Positions 29,564-39,467 of a stretch of 64,000 nt of DNA are shown piece by piece. The stretch is from Algoriphagus sp. CAU 1675 (GTDB lineage Bacteria; Bacteroidota; Bacteroidia; Cytophagales; Cyclobacteriaceae). The notes under the pieces were generated by a model. The model searched no databases. It was not told where the DNA came from and worked only from the letters and a program-made list of their open reading frames with translations. The stretch spans positions 124,001 through 188,000 of the forward strand of contig NZ_JARHUI010000002.1 of NCBI RefSeq assembly GCF_029222925.1, written 5' to 3'. The position numbers and the translations under genes were made by a program. Position 1 is the first letter of the stretch; each line of letters begins with the position of its first letter.

Positions 29564-30443
29564 ATAACACATTCATGGATTGTTCTTTGATCTTTTCAAG
29601 TTCATCCTTCATCAGAATCACATGACGCTGTATCCCCGCGTCATTTGCTTTTGATCCTATTGTATTTATTTCCCTACCGATTTCCTGACTGATAAACCCA
29701 AGCTTTTTGCCTTGGCTATTTTCCTCTTTGAGGCATTTGACAAAGTACTTTAAGTGGGTATCCAATCGAACCAATTCTTCATTGATATCCAGTTTTTCGA
29801 AGTAATAAATCAATTCCTGTTCAAAACGATTGGCATCAAAAGAATTTTCATCCAGCCACTCCTGAAAGTGTCCTCTGATTTTTTGTTTGATTTTCTCTTT
29901 TCGGTTCCCTTCTTCCGCTTTCACCTTTTCCAAGCCGGCAGCAATTGAGGAAATATTTTCCTGGAGTTTCTCAGATAAAGTGGCTCCCTCATCTGTTCTA
30001 AACGAATCACATTTCTTGACCGCTTCTTCAATCACATTTTTCACCAGTCCCCATTCCTCTTCTGCATTGCTTTGGTCGGAACTGGTATTGACCATGACAT
30101 TTGGAGCCTGCAAAGCCAATTTAAACAAGTCTCCAGGGTCTTCATTTACCCCATCTGCCAGTGCCTTGAATTTTGAATAAAAAGCCTTGAACAACTCTTC
30201 ATTGATTTGTACAGGAAGTTCTACACTGCTTTTGGAGAGAAACTCAATAGACACAGTCACTTTCCCTCTCTCCAAAATGGACTGAACCAGATTTCTTATT
30301 TCAAGTTCTTTATCAGAAAATTGTCTTGGGCTCCGGATCGACAGATCCAAAAACTTGGAGTTGAGAGACTTCACTTCCACATGGATCATGAAGTTATCAT
30401 CCTCCCATCCGGCATTTCCAAAGCCGGTCATTGATTTAATCAT
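29562..30443 (-). CDS. YicC family endoribonuclease
   Basis: A 293-residue YicC/YloC family protein. It opens MIKSMTGFGNAGWEDDNFMI and VEVKSLNSKFLDLSIRSP, the family's N-terminal signature, and ends with the DUF1732 region (ELVRLDTHLKYFVKCL, GKKLGFISQEIGREINTIGSKANDA and HVILMKDELEKIKEQSMNV). Members of this family act as metal-dependent endoribonucleases that affect small RNA stability in E. coli and Bacillus. Length is normal. It is 15 bases downstream of the large propeller/barrel gene and probably forms the end of a three-gene unit with it and the FAD oxidoreductase. Confidence 0.92.
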   Translation of the reverse strand: MIKSMTGFGNAGWEDDNFMIHVEVKSLNSKFLDLSIRSPRQFSDKELEIRNLVQSILERGKVTVSIEFLSKSSVELPVQINEELFKAFYSKFKALADGVNEDPGDLFKLALQAPNVMVNTSSDQSNAEEEWGLVKNVIEEAVKKCDSFRTDEGATLSEKLQENISSIAAGLEKVKAEEGNRKEKIKQKIRGHFQEWLDENSFDANRFEQELIYYFEKLDINEELVRLDTHLKYFVKCLKEENSQGKKLGFISQEIGREINTIGSKANDAGIQRHVILMKDELEKIKEQSMNVL

Positions 30444-30458
30444 GGTTAGATGGTCTTT

Positions 30459-33400
30459 TTAGAAATTGTAGCCCAAAGTTACATAGAACTTTAGATCCTC
30501 TGTTTCATAATTCCGAATTGGTCTTGCCATATCGAATTTGACATAGTAATTGAGTAGGACGGTTCTCAGCCCTGCTCCATAACTTTGAAGCCAAGGATTA
30601 TTGAAATTATTCAAGGTGATGACAAAAGGTGAGCCTTCTGTATTGATGACTTCTGTATTCTGGTCATTGATTCGTTCCCAAGGTGCCGACTCGTCCCAAG
30701 CTGAACCAATGTCATAAAAGGCTACCAATTGGAAGTTCCGGATGAAATTGGATGTAATATTTCCTCTGGTTAAGTAAGAGAAAACAGGAATGCGTAATTC
30801 TGTGGAGAAGGTAATCACATTATTTCCACGGATTTCATCGTAATCAAAGCCTCTCAAATCCACAAAATCCGCAAACAGGATATTGGAATTCTCAACTCCC
30901 AATGGGTTTCTTACCGGGGAAGCCTCTGGACGGTTGGATGGAGGTCTGTAAAATTCATTGAAAAGCCAATTGTCCATGCCTCCTACCAAATAGGTCTGTG
31001 GATTCTTTCCGTAGAATGAACCGGCATACAGCTTAGAAGCTAAAATTATATTTCTGTGGATACGCTGATAATTTCTAAAATCGAGATAGACATTGCTAAA
31101 ACTCCTTTCTCCCAAATTCAGTCCTTGGTAATGGACAAAACCAACTTTTCCCTTGAAGCCTGCAGCAGAGTACAATCCGATTTGCTCCGTATTATCAAAA
31201 ACAAACTCCGCTTTAGCCCCGGCATAATTTACATTCAGTCCGTTGTATTCCGGATTCTGTCCCCATATCAAGGAATCTTGATTTAGATTAAAATATTGAG
31301 TTTTGGCGATAAATGGAGCCAGGGTAAATCTGGAGTTGACATTAAATGGATAAGAAAGTCCAGCCTCCACTTTGGTCAATACATATTTCTGGAAAGTCAC
31401 ATCTCCCTCAGAAACCCGAATAGTACGTCTATCAAAGCGTCCTCTAAAATCAATTCTTTCAGGCAGGTATTCGTACTCAAAATACAAATCACCACCGGAT
31501 CTGAAATCCAAAGCAGTCATTACACCTCCCTGAAAAGTATGGTTGTCCAACAAATCGGACATTTTACCACTAAGATTAATCCCAAATCCTCTAAGAGGAT
31601 CTACCACAAAACGTGAATTGAAGTTATTGGTGAAAAACTGAGGTTCCATTCTTCTTGGTCCAGTTACCCGCTTCTGAAGACTTTGTTTTCTGAAGGATTC
31701 CAGCAAACTCACTCCCCTATCCTGGTTTTGTGGAATATCTGCTTCTGCCCTTGTAGGAGGCAAAGAATCGAAAACATAATTATCCGTATTGATGCCTTTT
31801 CTAGATTCAAAACGAAGCCTTTCCAAACTAATCGGAGCAGTACTTCTTTGGGAAACCGTATCCAGTTTTGGCAATTCTTCCTCAACCTGTTGAGTTTTTG
31901 GACTCTCCTTCTCTTCCACTTCCACCTTCGCATTTTCGATTAGCCTTCTGGCTGCAATGCGCTCATTGAGGCTTTTTGCCTGCTCCAACTGAATCCTCGG
32001 AGTACTCGGGGTAAACTGGTCAGCGCCACTGTAATTATCCACTACAAGAAAGCTCTCTCCTCCATCACGGACCGAATAAGCAATCTTATTCATTCGACCA
32101 TTTACATCAAATGCCTCGATGCTCTTATTAAATCCTGAGATTTGATTAGACACCTGATTACCCACACTCAAGCGCATGAGATTATTGATTCCACTCAAAT
32201 CACTCAAATAAACCACTGTATTGCCATTCACCTTTCGGGCATTGACATTTTTACTTAAGGTATTGGTGAGTTTGGTGATTTTCACACTATCCCCGACTTC
32301 CGCTAAAAACAAATTATAGCTTTCAGGGAAATCGTCCATTGCCTTACCCCTGGATTTAAGAGAATCCGGTATTTCCGTAAAATTTGAAGAATAAATTATA
32401 GTGGAATCATTAAGGAACATTGGTGAGAGATCGTCAAACTCGTCATTTGTTAATCTCTTTCCCTGACCTCTCGAGTTAAGGGTATAGACATCTGTTTTCC
32501 CATTGGAGATAGCTGAAATCACCATGTTTCTGCCATCACTGTTGTAATCAATACTCAGGATTTGATTGATGTTTCTGAGGAAAATCTTGTCCTGGTCTGT
32601 GCCGTCAATGGAACGGAGTCTAAGGGTAGACATTCCTCTTTTAAAGGAAGCAATGGCGAGGTTTGCAGAGTCTTTCCAAGCAATCACCGGAGCCTGAAAA
32701 TTAGGGGTTTGGTCATTGTAAACCGTTCCGCCCTGGAAAACAGTACGCTCAAGCCCACTGGACACTTCCCTTACCTGTACCTTAAATTTCCCTCCGTTGT
32801 TGATGACATAGGCCACATTCAAACCATCTGGACTGAACTTTACATCATTGATGGCTCCCAAAAATCGGGGAGAAGTTTTTGCCACTGCATTTTGGGAATT
32901 TACATCCTTATAATTAGCTTTTACCTGCTGATTGATAGTGAGGTAGTATTTTTTCCAGTCCTCTATAAAGGTTTTGAAATTGATCCCAACCGTATTGGCA
33001 ATACTGTTTTCTTCATTCCTGTTGATCCTGGAAAGGTTAAGGATACTGGAAACATATCTTCTACCATAGCGCTCTGCAACATAATTCCAGACCGATTGAC
33101 CTACCAATGCAGCTTCCTGACCGCTTAGTTTAAGGATTTTTGGGGTTTCTTCTTCTTTGAAATAATGTCTCACAAAATCATCCATCTCACGTCCCCATCC
33201 TTTGGCAAGATAGAGCGCGATTCCCTCAATGTACCAATCCGGAAAACTGTTCATCAAATTTGACTGAAACGCATCGGCAACTGAAGCTCCATAGAGCATC
33301 TCTTCTATGATAATTTTGGAAGTCGCATAAATTAAGTCTTCCTTAAAAAGGTCAATTCTACCTTTAAATGATACCTCTGCGATCAATCTTGAAAATCTAG

Positions 33401-33749
33401 TTTGCCCCTCTTCAGTGAAGGCCTGCTGGTTAAGATTCAGGTTACTTTGCAGCAGTTCTTCAGGAGAGTTATAAATAAAAATCTTTGGTTTTGTATAAGC
33501 CACATAGCCAATCATTTGAGTCAAACGCTGGAACTCGGACTCCAAGTAATCAATAGCCATTTTGGCATTGGCCCCGCCACGGTCGTAGTAGTAAACCTCA
33601 AAATTGTTGGATGAATAAAAATACCAGTCAAATTCTTTGTGTTGAACCCGGTTTTTACCAAAACGTTCTTGATCAAATTGGGCATATACAGCGCCATTTA
33701 TCAACCAAAAACCAAAAAGAAGAATTATAAGGGCTTTAGTATATCGCAT
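30459..33749 (-). CDS. Large surface protein: pseudo-peptidase MA, TolB-like propeller, C-terminal beta-barrel
   Basis: A 1096-residue exported protein (signal peptide ends near AVYAQ, residue ~24). Residues ~40-250 resemble the peptidase MA (gluzincin) domain, with a long helical region and WYIEGIALYLAKGWG at ~172-186, but the position of HExxH reads IIEEML (~147-152), so the zinc ligands are missing. Residues ~285-560 carry repeated propeller motifs such as VKFSPDGLNVAYV and LSIDYNSDGRNMVIS, like TolB. From about residue 700 the sequence is beta-rich and ends in aromatic FYVTLGYNF, as outer-membrane barrels do. Function is unknown; similar proteins in Bacteroidota are labelled TolB-like. 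The domain boundaries are my estimate. Confidence 0.75.
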   Translation of the reverse strand: MRYTKALIILLFGFWLINGAVYAQFDQERFGKNRVQHKEFDWYFYSSNNFEVYYYDRGGANAKMAIDYLESEFQRLTQMIGYVAYTKPKIFIYNSPEELLQSNLNLNQQAFTEEGQTRFSRLIAEVSFKGRIDLFKEDLIYATSKIIIEEMLYGASVADAFQSNLMNSFPDWYIEGIALYLAKGWGREMDDFVRHYFKEEETPKILKLSGQEAALVGQSVWNYVAERYGRRYVSSILNLSRINRNEENSIANTVGINFKTFIEDWKKYYLTINQQVKANYKDVNSQNAVAKTSPRFLGAINDVKFSPDGLNVAYVINNGGKFKVQVREVSSGLERTVFQGGTVYNDQTPNFQAPVIAWKDSANLAIASFKRGMSTLRLRSIDGTDQDKIFLRNINQILSIDYNSDGRNMVISAISNGKTDVYTLNSRGQGKRLTNDEFDDLSPMFLNDSTIIYSSNFTEIPDSLKSRGKAMDDFPESYNLFLAEVGDSVKITKLTNTLSKNVNARKVNGNTVVYLSDLSGINNLMRLSVGNQVSNQISGFNKSIEAFDVNGRMNKIAYSVRDGGESFLVVDNYSGADQFTPSTPRIQLEQAKSLNERIAARRLIENAKVEVEEKESPKTQQVEEELPKLDTVSQRSTAPISLERLRFESRKGINTDNYVFDSLPPTRAEADIPQNQDRGVSLLESFRKQSLQKRVTGPRRMEPQFFTNNFNSRFVVDPLRGFGINLSGKMSDLLDNHTFQGGVMTALDFRSGGDLYFEYEYLPERIDFRGRFDRRTIRVSEGDVTFQKYVLTKVEAGLSYPFNVNSRFTLAPFIAKTQYFNLNQDSLIWGQNPEYNGLNVNYAGAKAEFVFDNTEQIGLYSAAGFKGKVGFVHYQGLNLGERSFSNVYLDFRNYQRIHRNIILASKLYAGSFYGKNPQTYLVGGMDNWLFNEFYRPPSNRPEASPVRNPLGVENSNILFADFVDLRGFDYDEIRGNNVITFSTELRIPVFSYLTRGNITSNFIRNFQLVAFYDIGSAWDESAPWERINDQNTEVINTEGSPFVITLNNFNNPWLQSYGAGLRTVLLNYYVKFDMARPIRNYETEDLKFYVTLGYNF

Positions 33750-33768
33750 TCGTGTTACTAATAGTCTT

Positions 33769-34815
33769 TTAAATATAATTAAAATACCTTGTGATGTTCA
33801 CTTCATCTTCAATGGGCTGGAATTCAACAAGAAACCTGAACATCATTTTACTGTAAAATGGAATCAGGGATACTCCTTTGGCTCCAAAACCATTAAAGAT
33901 GTAAACGCTTTGTTCGGTTGGATGTTTCCCCAAAAATGGCTTTCTGTCACGAGTGGCAGGTCTGATTCCGGTCTTTTGGCTAAGCAATTCCTTAACGGGA
34001 AGATTCACCAATCCGGACAAGCGTTCGAGCAGCTCGTTTTTTGCAGATTCAGTGGGGCCTTGATCAAGATCATGCCAAGTGTATGTTGAACCTACTCTAT
34101 GGATTCCATTTCCTAAATGAACCCTGAACACTCCCCGGTTTACAATATAATCAGGGCAGTAATCCTGCCTCAATTCCAATATTTCCCCCTTCACTGGAGC
34201 GAAAGGCAAAAACCCAAAAAACCTGGATTGCTTGGCAGCATTCCCATTGCAATAAACTAACGCCTTAGCTTGGATCCCCTTGTATTCCCAAAATCCATCC
34301 CGGAAATGAAGCCCATCTTCCTCAAATTTGTCTGGCACTAAATCCTCTCCAAAATATTCTCCCATAGCATCTAGCATGGGATTGATATCCAGCCATCCCG
34401 AATTCTTCAATATCACACCTCCATAGGGATCATTCAATTCGGGAGATTGGGAGTCTTGAACGATCTTTTTCAAATAAATTTGGAAAGAAGGATCGGCACT
34501 GTTGCCCATCCACTCATTTTGCTCCTCTATGGAAATAAAGGGTCGGTATATCGACTGCTCCCGGAGAAACTCCTGTCCTGTGAGATCTTCCAGTTCCTTG
34601 TAGAAGGGAATGATTTCCGGGAAAAGCAGATCAGCGTTCCAAGTTTTGACCATTTTTCTCCCTGTTACAGGATTAAAAAGGCCTGCTGCTATTCGGCTGG
34701 ATTGATTTTGATCCCCCCGGTCATATATCCGAATCTTCTTTCCGGCTTTTTTTAATCTATAGCCTAGTGCTGTTCCCGCCAGCCCCTGTCCAATAAGCAA
34801 AAAATCAATTTCCAT
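33769..34815 (-). CDS. FAD-dependent oxidoreductase (D-amino-acid oxidase-like)
   Basis: A 348-residue protein of the DAO family. The N-terminal FLLIGQGLAGTALGYRLKKAG is a Rossmann GxGxxG FAD-binding motif; RIAAGLFNPVTGRKMVKTW near residue 40 and the C-terminal TGIRPATRDRKPFLGKHP, then FNGFGAKGVSLIPF, are the other family landmarks. Such enzymes oxidise amino groups, but the substrate is not readable. It lies 19 bases upstream of the propeller/barrel gene on the same strand and begins the unit that runs to yicC. The metallo-beta-lactamase operon starts divergently 55 bases away. Confidence 0.83.
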   Translation of the reverse strand: MEIDFLLIGQGLAGTALGYRLKKAGKKIRIYDRGDQNQSSRIAAGLFNPVTGRKMVKTWNADLLFPEIIPFYKELEDLTGQEFLREQSIYRPFISIEEQNEWMGNSADPSFQIYLKKIVQDSQSPELNDPYGGVILKNSGWLDINPMLDAMGEYFGEDLVPDKFEEDGLHFRDGFWEYKGIQAKALVYCNGNAAKQSRFFGFLPFAPVKGEILELRQDYCPDYIVNRGVFRVHLGNGIHRVGSTYTWHDLDQGPTESAKNELLERLSGLVNLPVKELLSQKTGIRPATRDRKPFLGKHPTEQSVYIFNGFGAKGVSLIPFYSKMMFRFLVEFQPIEDEVNITRYFNYI

Positions 34816-34870
34816 AGCCCAAATAAAAGGTATTATTCCTTATTTTGTTGTCTTTGAAAAGACAATTCCA

Positions 34871-35524
34871 ATGCTCAAAATTAAGTCATTTACCTTCAAC
34901 CCTTTCCAAGAAAACACATTTGTCGTTTATGACGAATATGGAAATGCGGCCATCATCGATCCCGGCTGTTTTGACCCCGGGGAAAAAAGGGAATTGCTGG
35001 ACTTTATCACCGAAAACAAGCTCAAACCTACTCTATTAATGAACACACATTGTCACATTGACCATGTATTAGGAAATGCTTGGGTAAAAAGGACTTTTGG
35101 TATCCCATTTTTGATCCATGAGAAGGAAAGTTCAGTATTAAAATCTGTGGAAGTTTATGCTCCCAATTACGGATTCCATGGGTATGAAGGATGTGAGGCG
35201 GATCAATTTCTGGAAGAGGGCCAAGAAATAAAAATCGGGGAGGATACATTGAAAGTACTCTTCGTTCCGGGACACTCGCCGGGCCATGTTGTATTTTATC
35301 ATGAAAATTCGGGACAATGCATCGCTGGAGACACAGTTTTCAGAGGCAGCATAGGTCGAACAGACTTGCCTGGAGGAGATCATGAACTCCTTTTAAATAA
35401 AATAAAAGGTGTACTTTTCAGTTTACCTGAGGAAACCATTCTCTATCCAGGTCATGGACCAAAAACAACCTTGGCTTTTGAAAAAAGCAACAATCCATTT
35501 GTAGGAAAAAACGCAATCTATTGA
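34871..35524 (+). CDS. Metallo-beta-lactamase-fold hydrolase (glyoxalase II-like)
   Basis: A 217-residue MBL-fold protein. The metal motifs are intact: NTHCHIDHVLGN (HxHxDH), FVPGHSPGHVVFYH, IAGDTVFRGSIGRTDLPGG and LYPGHGPKTT. Such small glyoxalase II-like hydrolases cleave thioesters or related bonds; the true substrate is not known, since the C-terminal glutathione-binding domain of glyoxalase II is missing. Its stop codon overlaps the TTG start of pssA by four bases, and this gene is the first of a five-gene coupled operon (through pssA, porU, porV and an M16-like protein). A small hairpin sits just upstream of its ATG (34848-34865). Confidence 0.92.
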   Translation: MLKIKSFTFNPFQENTFVVYDEYGNAAIIDPGCFDPGEKRELLDFITENKLKPTLLMNTHCHIDHVLGNAWVKRTFGIPFLIHEKESSVLKSVEVYAPNYGFHGYEGCEADQFLEEGQEIKIGEDTLKVLFVPGHSPGHVVFYHENSGQCIAGDTVFRGSIGRTDLPGGDHELLLNKIKGVLFSLPEETILYPGHGPKTTLAFEKSNNPFVGKNAIY

Positions 35525-36213
35525 ATATCAAATCCCACATCCCGAATTCCATCACCTTGCTTAACCTTCTTTCCGGATTGATCGGTATCATCTGGGTGTT
35601 TGAAGGGAATTATCAGACTGGGGCTTATTTTATATTTCTTTCAGCATTATTGGATTTCTTTGATGGATTTGCCGCAAGATTGCTGAAAGTTCAGGGAGAG
35701 CTCGGCAAACAACTGGATTCCCTGGCAGACGTGGTTTCATTTGGCGTACTTCCCGGGCTGATTCTTTTTAAAATGTGCGGAGAGGTGGCAACTTTAAATT
35801 GGCTACCTTATCTAACCCTGATCATTCCTTTATTTTCTGCATATAGGCTTGCAAAATTCAATATCGACAGCAGGCAAAGTGAGCAATTTATCGGTTTGCC
35901 TACCCCGGCAAACGCCCTGTTTTTCAGCACGCTTCCATTCTTGAAAAATGAATTTCCTTTTTTGGAAAACTACTTAAACACACCTTGGCTGCTGGTTGTA
36001 TTTGCTTGGGTATTTTCCATTCTACTGATTGCCGAACTACCTTTGATTGCATTAAAATTCAAGAGTTTTTCTTTTCGGAGCAATGAGTTCCGATTTGTTC
36101 TTTTGGGTCTGGGATTGGCATCAATCTTGGTTTTTGGAGTGGCAGGAATTCCCCCAGTAATTCTCCTTTACATTGGACTTTCACTTTTGGAAAATCTGAA
36201 AAGTCAGAAATGA
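35521..36213 (+). CDS. pssA: CDP-diacylglycerol--serine O-phosphatidyltransferase
   Basis: A 230-residue integral membrane enzyme that makes phosphatidylserine from CDP-diacylglycerol and serine, the route to phosphatidylethanolamine. The CDP-alcohol phosphotransferase motif DGxxAR-x8-GxxxDxxxD is complete in FFDGFAARLLKVQGELGKQLDSLAD near residues 43-67. Hydrophobic helices on both sides account for about six to eight membrane passes. It starts at TTG in a TTGA overlap with the hydrolase gene and its stop overlaps the porU ATG (ATGA), so it is translationally tied to both. The related decarboxylase psd is elsewhere. Confidence 0.93.
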   Translation: MNIKSHIPNSITLLNLLSGLIGIIWVFEGNYQTGAYFIFLSALLDFFDGFAARLLKVQGELGKQLDSLADVVSFGVLPGLILFKMCGEVATLNWLPYLTLIIPLFSAYRLAKFNIDSRQSEQFIGLPTPANALFFSTLPFLKNEFPFLENYLNTPWLLVVFAWVFSILLIAELPLIALKFKSFSFRSNEFRFVLLGLGLASILVFGVAGIPPVILLYIGLSLLENLKSQK

Positions 36214-39200
36214 CCCTTTTACCCTGGATAAGACTGTTGCTCCTTTCCCTTGTTTACCTGCTTCCATTGAGCGAGGTTTTGGGCCAAATTGTTTTTTACA
36301 AATTCCAAATCAAGAAAGAGGGAGTCTATAAACTTTCTAAAGCCCAACTTTCCCAAATTGGCTTTTCCAAGCTCTCAGAAATCAGTTTTTATGGATATCC
36401 CGGTCCCTTACCCCAAAAACTGAACAGCACACAATTATCCTTGGAAGAGATCCCCGCTTGGGAAAGTGGAGACGAACTATTTGTTTTTTTGAGTGGTCCT
36501 GATCCCATCTTATTAAAAGACGCAACGGGTGTAAACTTTACCAACAATCCCTATTCAGATTCCCTTAGTTTTTTGATCGGATTAAACTCCAACCCTAAAC
36601 GAATTCAGGAAATCCCATTAGACCAAACGGCTTCTTCCCCTACGACCTTATACCAATGGTCTGCCTTTACCGATGAGAAAACCAACCTGTTGACTTCGGG
36701 GAGAAATTGGTATTCCAAACCCATCAGCTCTGGGGGATTGAAAAGCATTCCTTTAGAAAGAAAAACTGAGAGTGAGGCTCCCTGGAAATTCTCTGGAACA
36801 CTGATGGCTCAATCATTTGATAATTCGGAACTGAAACTTCAAGCTTTTGGGGAGATCATTTATGAAAGCCAAATAGGGCCGATTCCCAACACCACTTATG
36901 GAGTCAAAGGGAAGGAAATTGAATTTTTCACCGAATACTCCCCTCAATCAGGAATACTGGAGGAAATTAACATCCTTTTTAACTCTCCTTCCTCCGGAAG
37001 CTCGGGGTACTTTCGTGAAATTCTGGTTGGAACACCCCACGAAAGTATAGACCTAAAAGAGGGTGTTTATTTCAATCATAGCCTGGATAAATTTCAGATC
37101 CAAACCAGAAATCAGGCTAAAATATTGGATGTAAGTGAGTATTTCCAACCAGGCATAATTTCCTCATCAGGGGATTTCACCCTCAACACTCAAAAATTAG
37201 CAGTATTTATCCCAGAAAACTGCCCTGAAATCTCGGAATTACAGCATGCAGATCTTAGCCTAAAACAAACATCAACCTGGCCGGAGCTTTTAATCATTAG
37301 TCCAAAGTCACTTTCCTTTGAAGCAGAAAAATTGGCAACCCACAAACTCCAAATGGGGATTTATGCAGAAGTGGCTTATCTGGATGAAATCTATGATTCC
37401 TTTGGGTATGGCAATCCAGATCTGGTGGCTATAAGAAACTTTATTGCTTGGCATTTCCATCAAGGAGCCGAACTCAAAAATGTATTGCTTTTTGGAAAAG
37501 GGACTTTCGATTACAAGGGAATCCTTGGAGGAAGACCTAATTTGGTTCCGATATACACCAGCCGAAACAGCTTAAATCCATTAAGCACTTTCAGTTCGGA
37601 TGACTTTTTCGCACTTATTGATTGGGGTCAGGGAGAATGGGAAGAAAGTCAGGATGGAGATGAAGAGATGCAAATTGGGGTCGGGAGAATTCCAGTTACC
37701 ACTCCCCAGGAGGCAGCTATAGTAGTCAATAAAATCATTGATTATGAAAGCGTTCCCAATCCAGGTCCTTGGAAAAAATCAATCACATTTGTAGCTGACG
37801 ATGGTGACAATAACATCCATGTCAGGGATGCGGAAAACCACTCCGATTTCTTAAGGGAAGCCCACCCAGAATTTCTACAAAACAAAATTTACCTGGACAG
37901 GTACACCCAAGTATCCAAAAATGGACTTCAAAGTTCACCAGATGCAAAAAAGTCACTGCAGGAGATTTTGGAAAATGGCACCCTTTTGATCAATTACATT
38001 GGACACGGAAATGAAACCACCCTTGCTGCCGAGGAGATTTTCAGGATTGAAGACATCCCAAACTGGGCCGATCAGGACAAACTTGCTCTTTGGGTTACTG
38101 CCACCTGTGAATTTGGGAGACATGACAGCCCCTATATCAGATCTGCAGCTGAAGAATTACTGATCGCCCAAAACAAAGGAGCTATTGGCTTATTAACCAC
38201 GGGAAGGCCTGTTTTCAGCAGTGCAAATTATTCCTTAAATGAAGCATTTATCCAAGAGGTCTTCCTATCCAGTAATCAGCAATACCAAGACCTTGGAAGT
38301 ATCTTCAAAAACACCAAAAACAATAGCCTTAACGGAATATTAAACCGGAATTTCAGTCTTCTGGGAGACCCCAGCATTAAACTGGCAAATACGGAATATT
38401 CCATTCGTTTGAGTGAATTTACAGATGTCAACGGAGACAAACTACAAGAAATACCTTCCCAAGATGAGGTCTGGTATGAAGCCGAGATTTATGATCCAAT
38501 CAGCAATTTACTTTTATCTAACTTTTCGGGATCTTATGAAATTGAGATCCGAGACAAAGCACGGACGGAAACCACGCTGGGTGACGAAAGCCCTTCTATA
38601 GAGTTTCAAGATGAAAATAGTATCCTGTTTTCAGGAAGTGGAGTAATTGAGCAAGGAAAAATCAGGGGTAAATTCCGAATTCCGTTAAATACTGATTTCA
38701 CGCCGGAAACTGCGACAATTCGGTTTTATGGGCTAAACCCTTCCAATTCTGAAGAAGCTTTTGGTGTAGATCAGCCCCAAATTACTGAAGGCTCCGGTTC
38801 GTGGCTTATTGATCAAACAGGACCCGATATCCGTGTCTCATTTGAAAGTAAACCTGAAGGTCCTTGGATTTTCCCTATGAACTCTTTGTTTACTGAGGTA
38901 TTTTTAGCTGATTCCAGTGGGATCGATATTTCCGGGATAACTGAGGGACAAAATATTTCCGTTAACATTAATGGAAAAGAGACCAAAATTTTAAATAACT
39001 TATATCGGGCAAACTCAAATTCTTATACCAAAGGAAGCCTGAGTTTCCAATTGGAAGGATTAGAGGAAGGGTTAAACCAGATTACTTTTCAGGCTTTTGA
39101 CTTGAAAGGGAACGGAACAAGCAAAACATTTGAAATACTTATTGAGGGAAGCACCCGACTCCAGATTCTTTCCCACAAGGTCTACCCCAATCCTTCTGAA

Positions 39201-39467
39201 GTTCAGAGTAATTTTGAAATCAAACATAATCAACCGGGTGAAACCTTGGTTCTCACTCTAGTAGTTTTAAATATCAACGGACAGACACTATTTGAGGAAA
39301 GTATGCGTTTTGTAAAAGCTGAGGCTGTGATCGACGGTATATCGTGGATTTTTTCTCAAAACCAAACCAAATATCCAGCAAAAGGAACTTATATTTACAA
39401 CTTATCGCTAAAATCGGAAGCTGATAATTCCACAGCAACGGCAAGCGGAAAAATCGTTATTCAATGA
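36210..39467 (+). CDS. porU: Type IX secretion sortase PorU
   Basis: A 1085-residue gingipain-like (C25) cysteine peptidase of the type IX system: PorU removes the C-terminal signal from exported proteins and joins them to surface lipid-linked glycan. A signal peptide (cleaved near EVLGQ) is followed by a beta-rich region and the catalytic domain, with the histidine in NYIGHGNETTLAAEEIF (H599) and the cysteine in WVTATCEFGRHDSPYIRS (C633). The C-terminus (YPNPSEVQSNF, then KGTYIYNLSLKS) is a type IX sorting-domain-like module, as expected for PorU. It overlaps pssA and porV by four bases each. Length is typical. Confidence 0.94.
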   Translation: MTLLPWIRLLLLSLVYLLPLSEVLGQIVFYKFQIKKEGVYKLSKAQLSQIGFSKLSEISFYGYPGPLPQKLNSTQLSLEEIPAWESGDELFVFLSGPDPILLKDATGVNFTNNPYSDSLSFLIGLNSNPKRIQEIPLDQTASSPTTLYQWSAFTDEKTNLLTSGRNWYSKPISSGGLKSIPLERKTESEAPWKFSGTLMAQSFDNSELKLQAFGEIIYESQIGPIPNTTYGVKGKEIEFFTEYSPQSGILEEINILFNSPSSGSSGYFREILVGTPHESIDLKEGVYFNHSLDKFQIQTRNQAKILDVSEYFQPGIISSSGDFTLNTQKLAVFIPENCPEISELQHADLSLKQTSTWPELLIISPKSLSFEAEKLATHKLQMGIYAEVAYLDEIYDSFGYGNPDLVAIRNFIAWHFHQGAELKNVLLFGKGTFDYKGILGGRPNLVPIYTSRNSLNPLSTFSSDDFFALIDWGQGEWEESQDGDEEMQIGVGRIPVTTPQEAAIVVNKIIDYESVPNPGPWKKSITFVADDGDNNIHVRDAENHSDFLREAHPEFLQNKIYLDRYTQVSKNGLQSSPDAKKSLQEILENGTLLINYIGHGNETTLAAEEIFRIEDIPNWADQDKLALWVTATCEFGRHDSPYIRSAAEELLIAQNKGAIGLLTTGRPVFSSANYSLNEAFIQEVFLSSNQQYQDLGSIFKNTKNNSLNGILNRNFSLLGDPSIKLANTEYSIRLSEFTDVNGDKLQEIPSQDEVWYEAEIYDPISNLLLSNFSGSYEIEIRDKARTETTLGDESPSIEFQDENSILFSGSGVIEQGKIRGKFRIPLNTDFTPETATIRFYGLNPSNSEEAFGVDQPQITEGSGSWLIDQTGPDIRVSFESKPEGPWIFPMNSLFTEVFLADSSGIDISGITEGQNISVNINGKETKILNNLYRANSNSYTKGSLSFQLEGLEEGLNQITFQAFDLKGNGTSKTFEILIEGSTRLQILSHKVYPNPSEVQSNFEIKHNQPGETLVLTLVVLNINGQTLFEESMRFVKAEAVIDGISWIFSQNQTKYPAKGTYIYNLSLKSEADNSTATASGKIVIQ

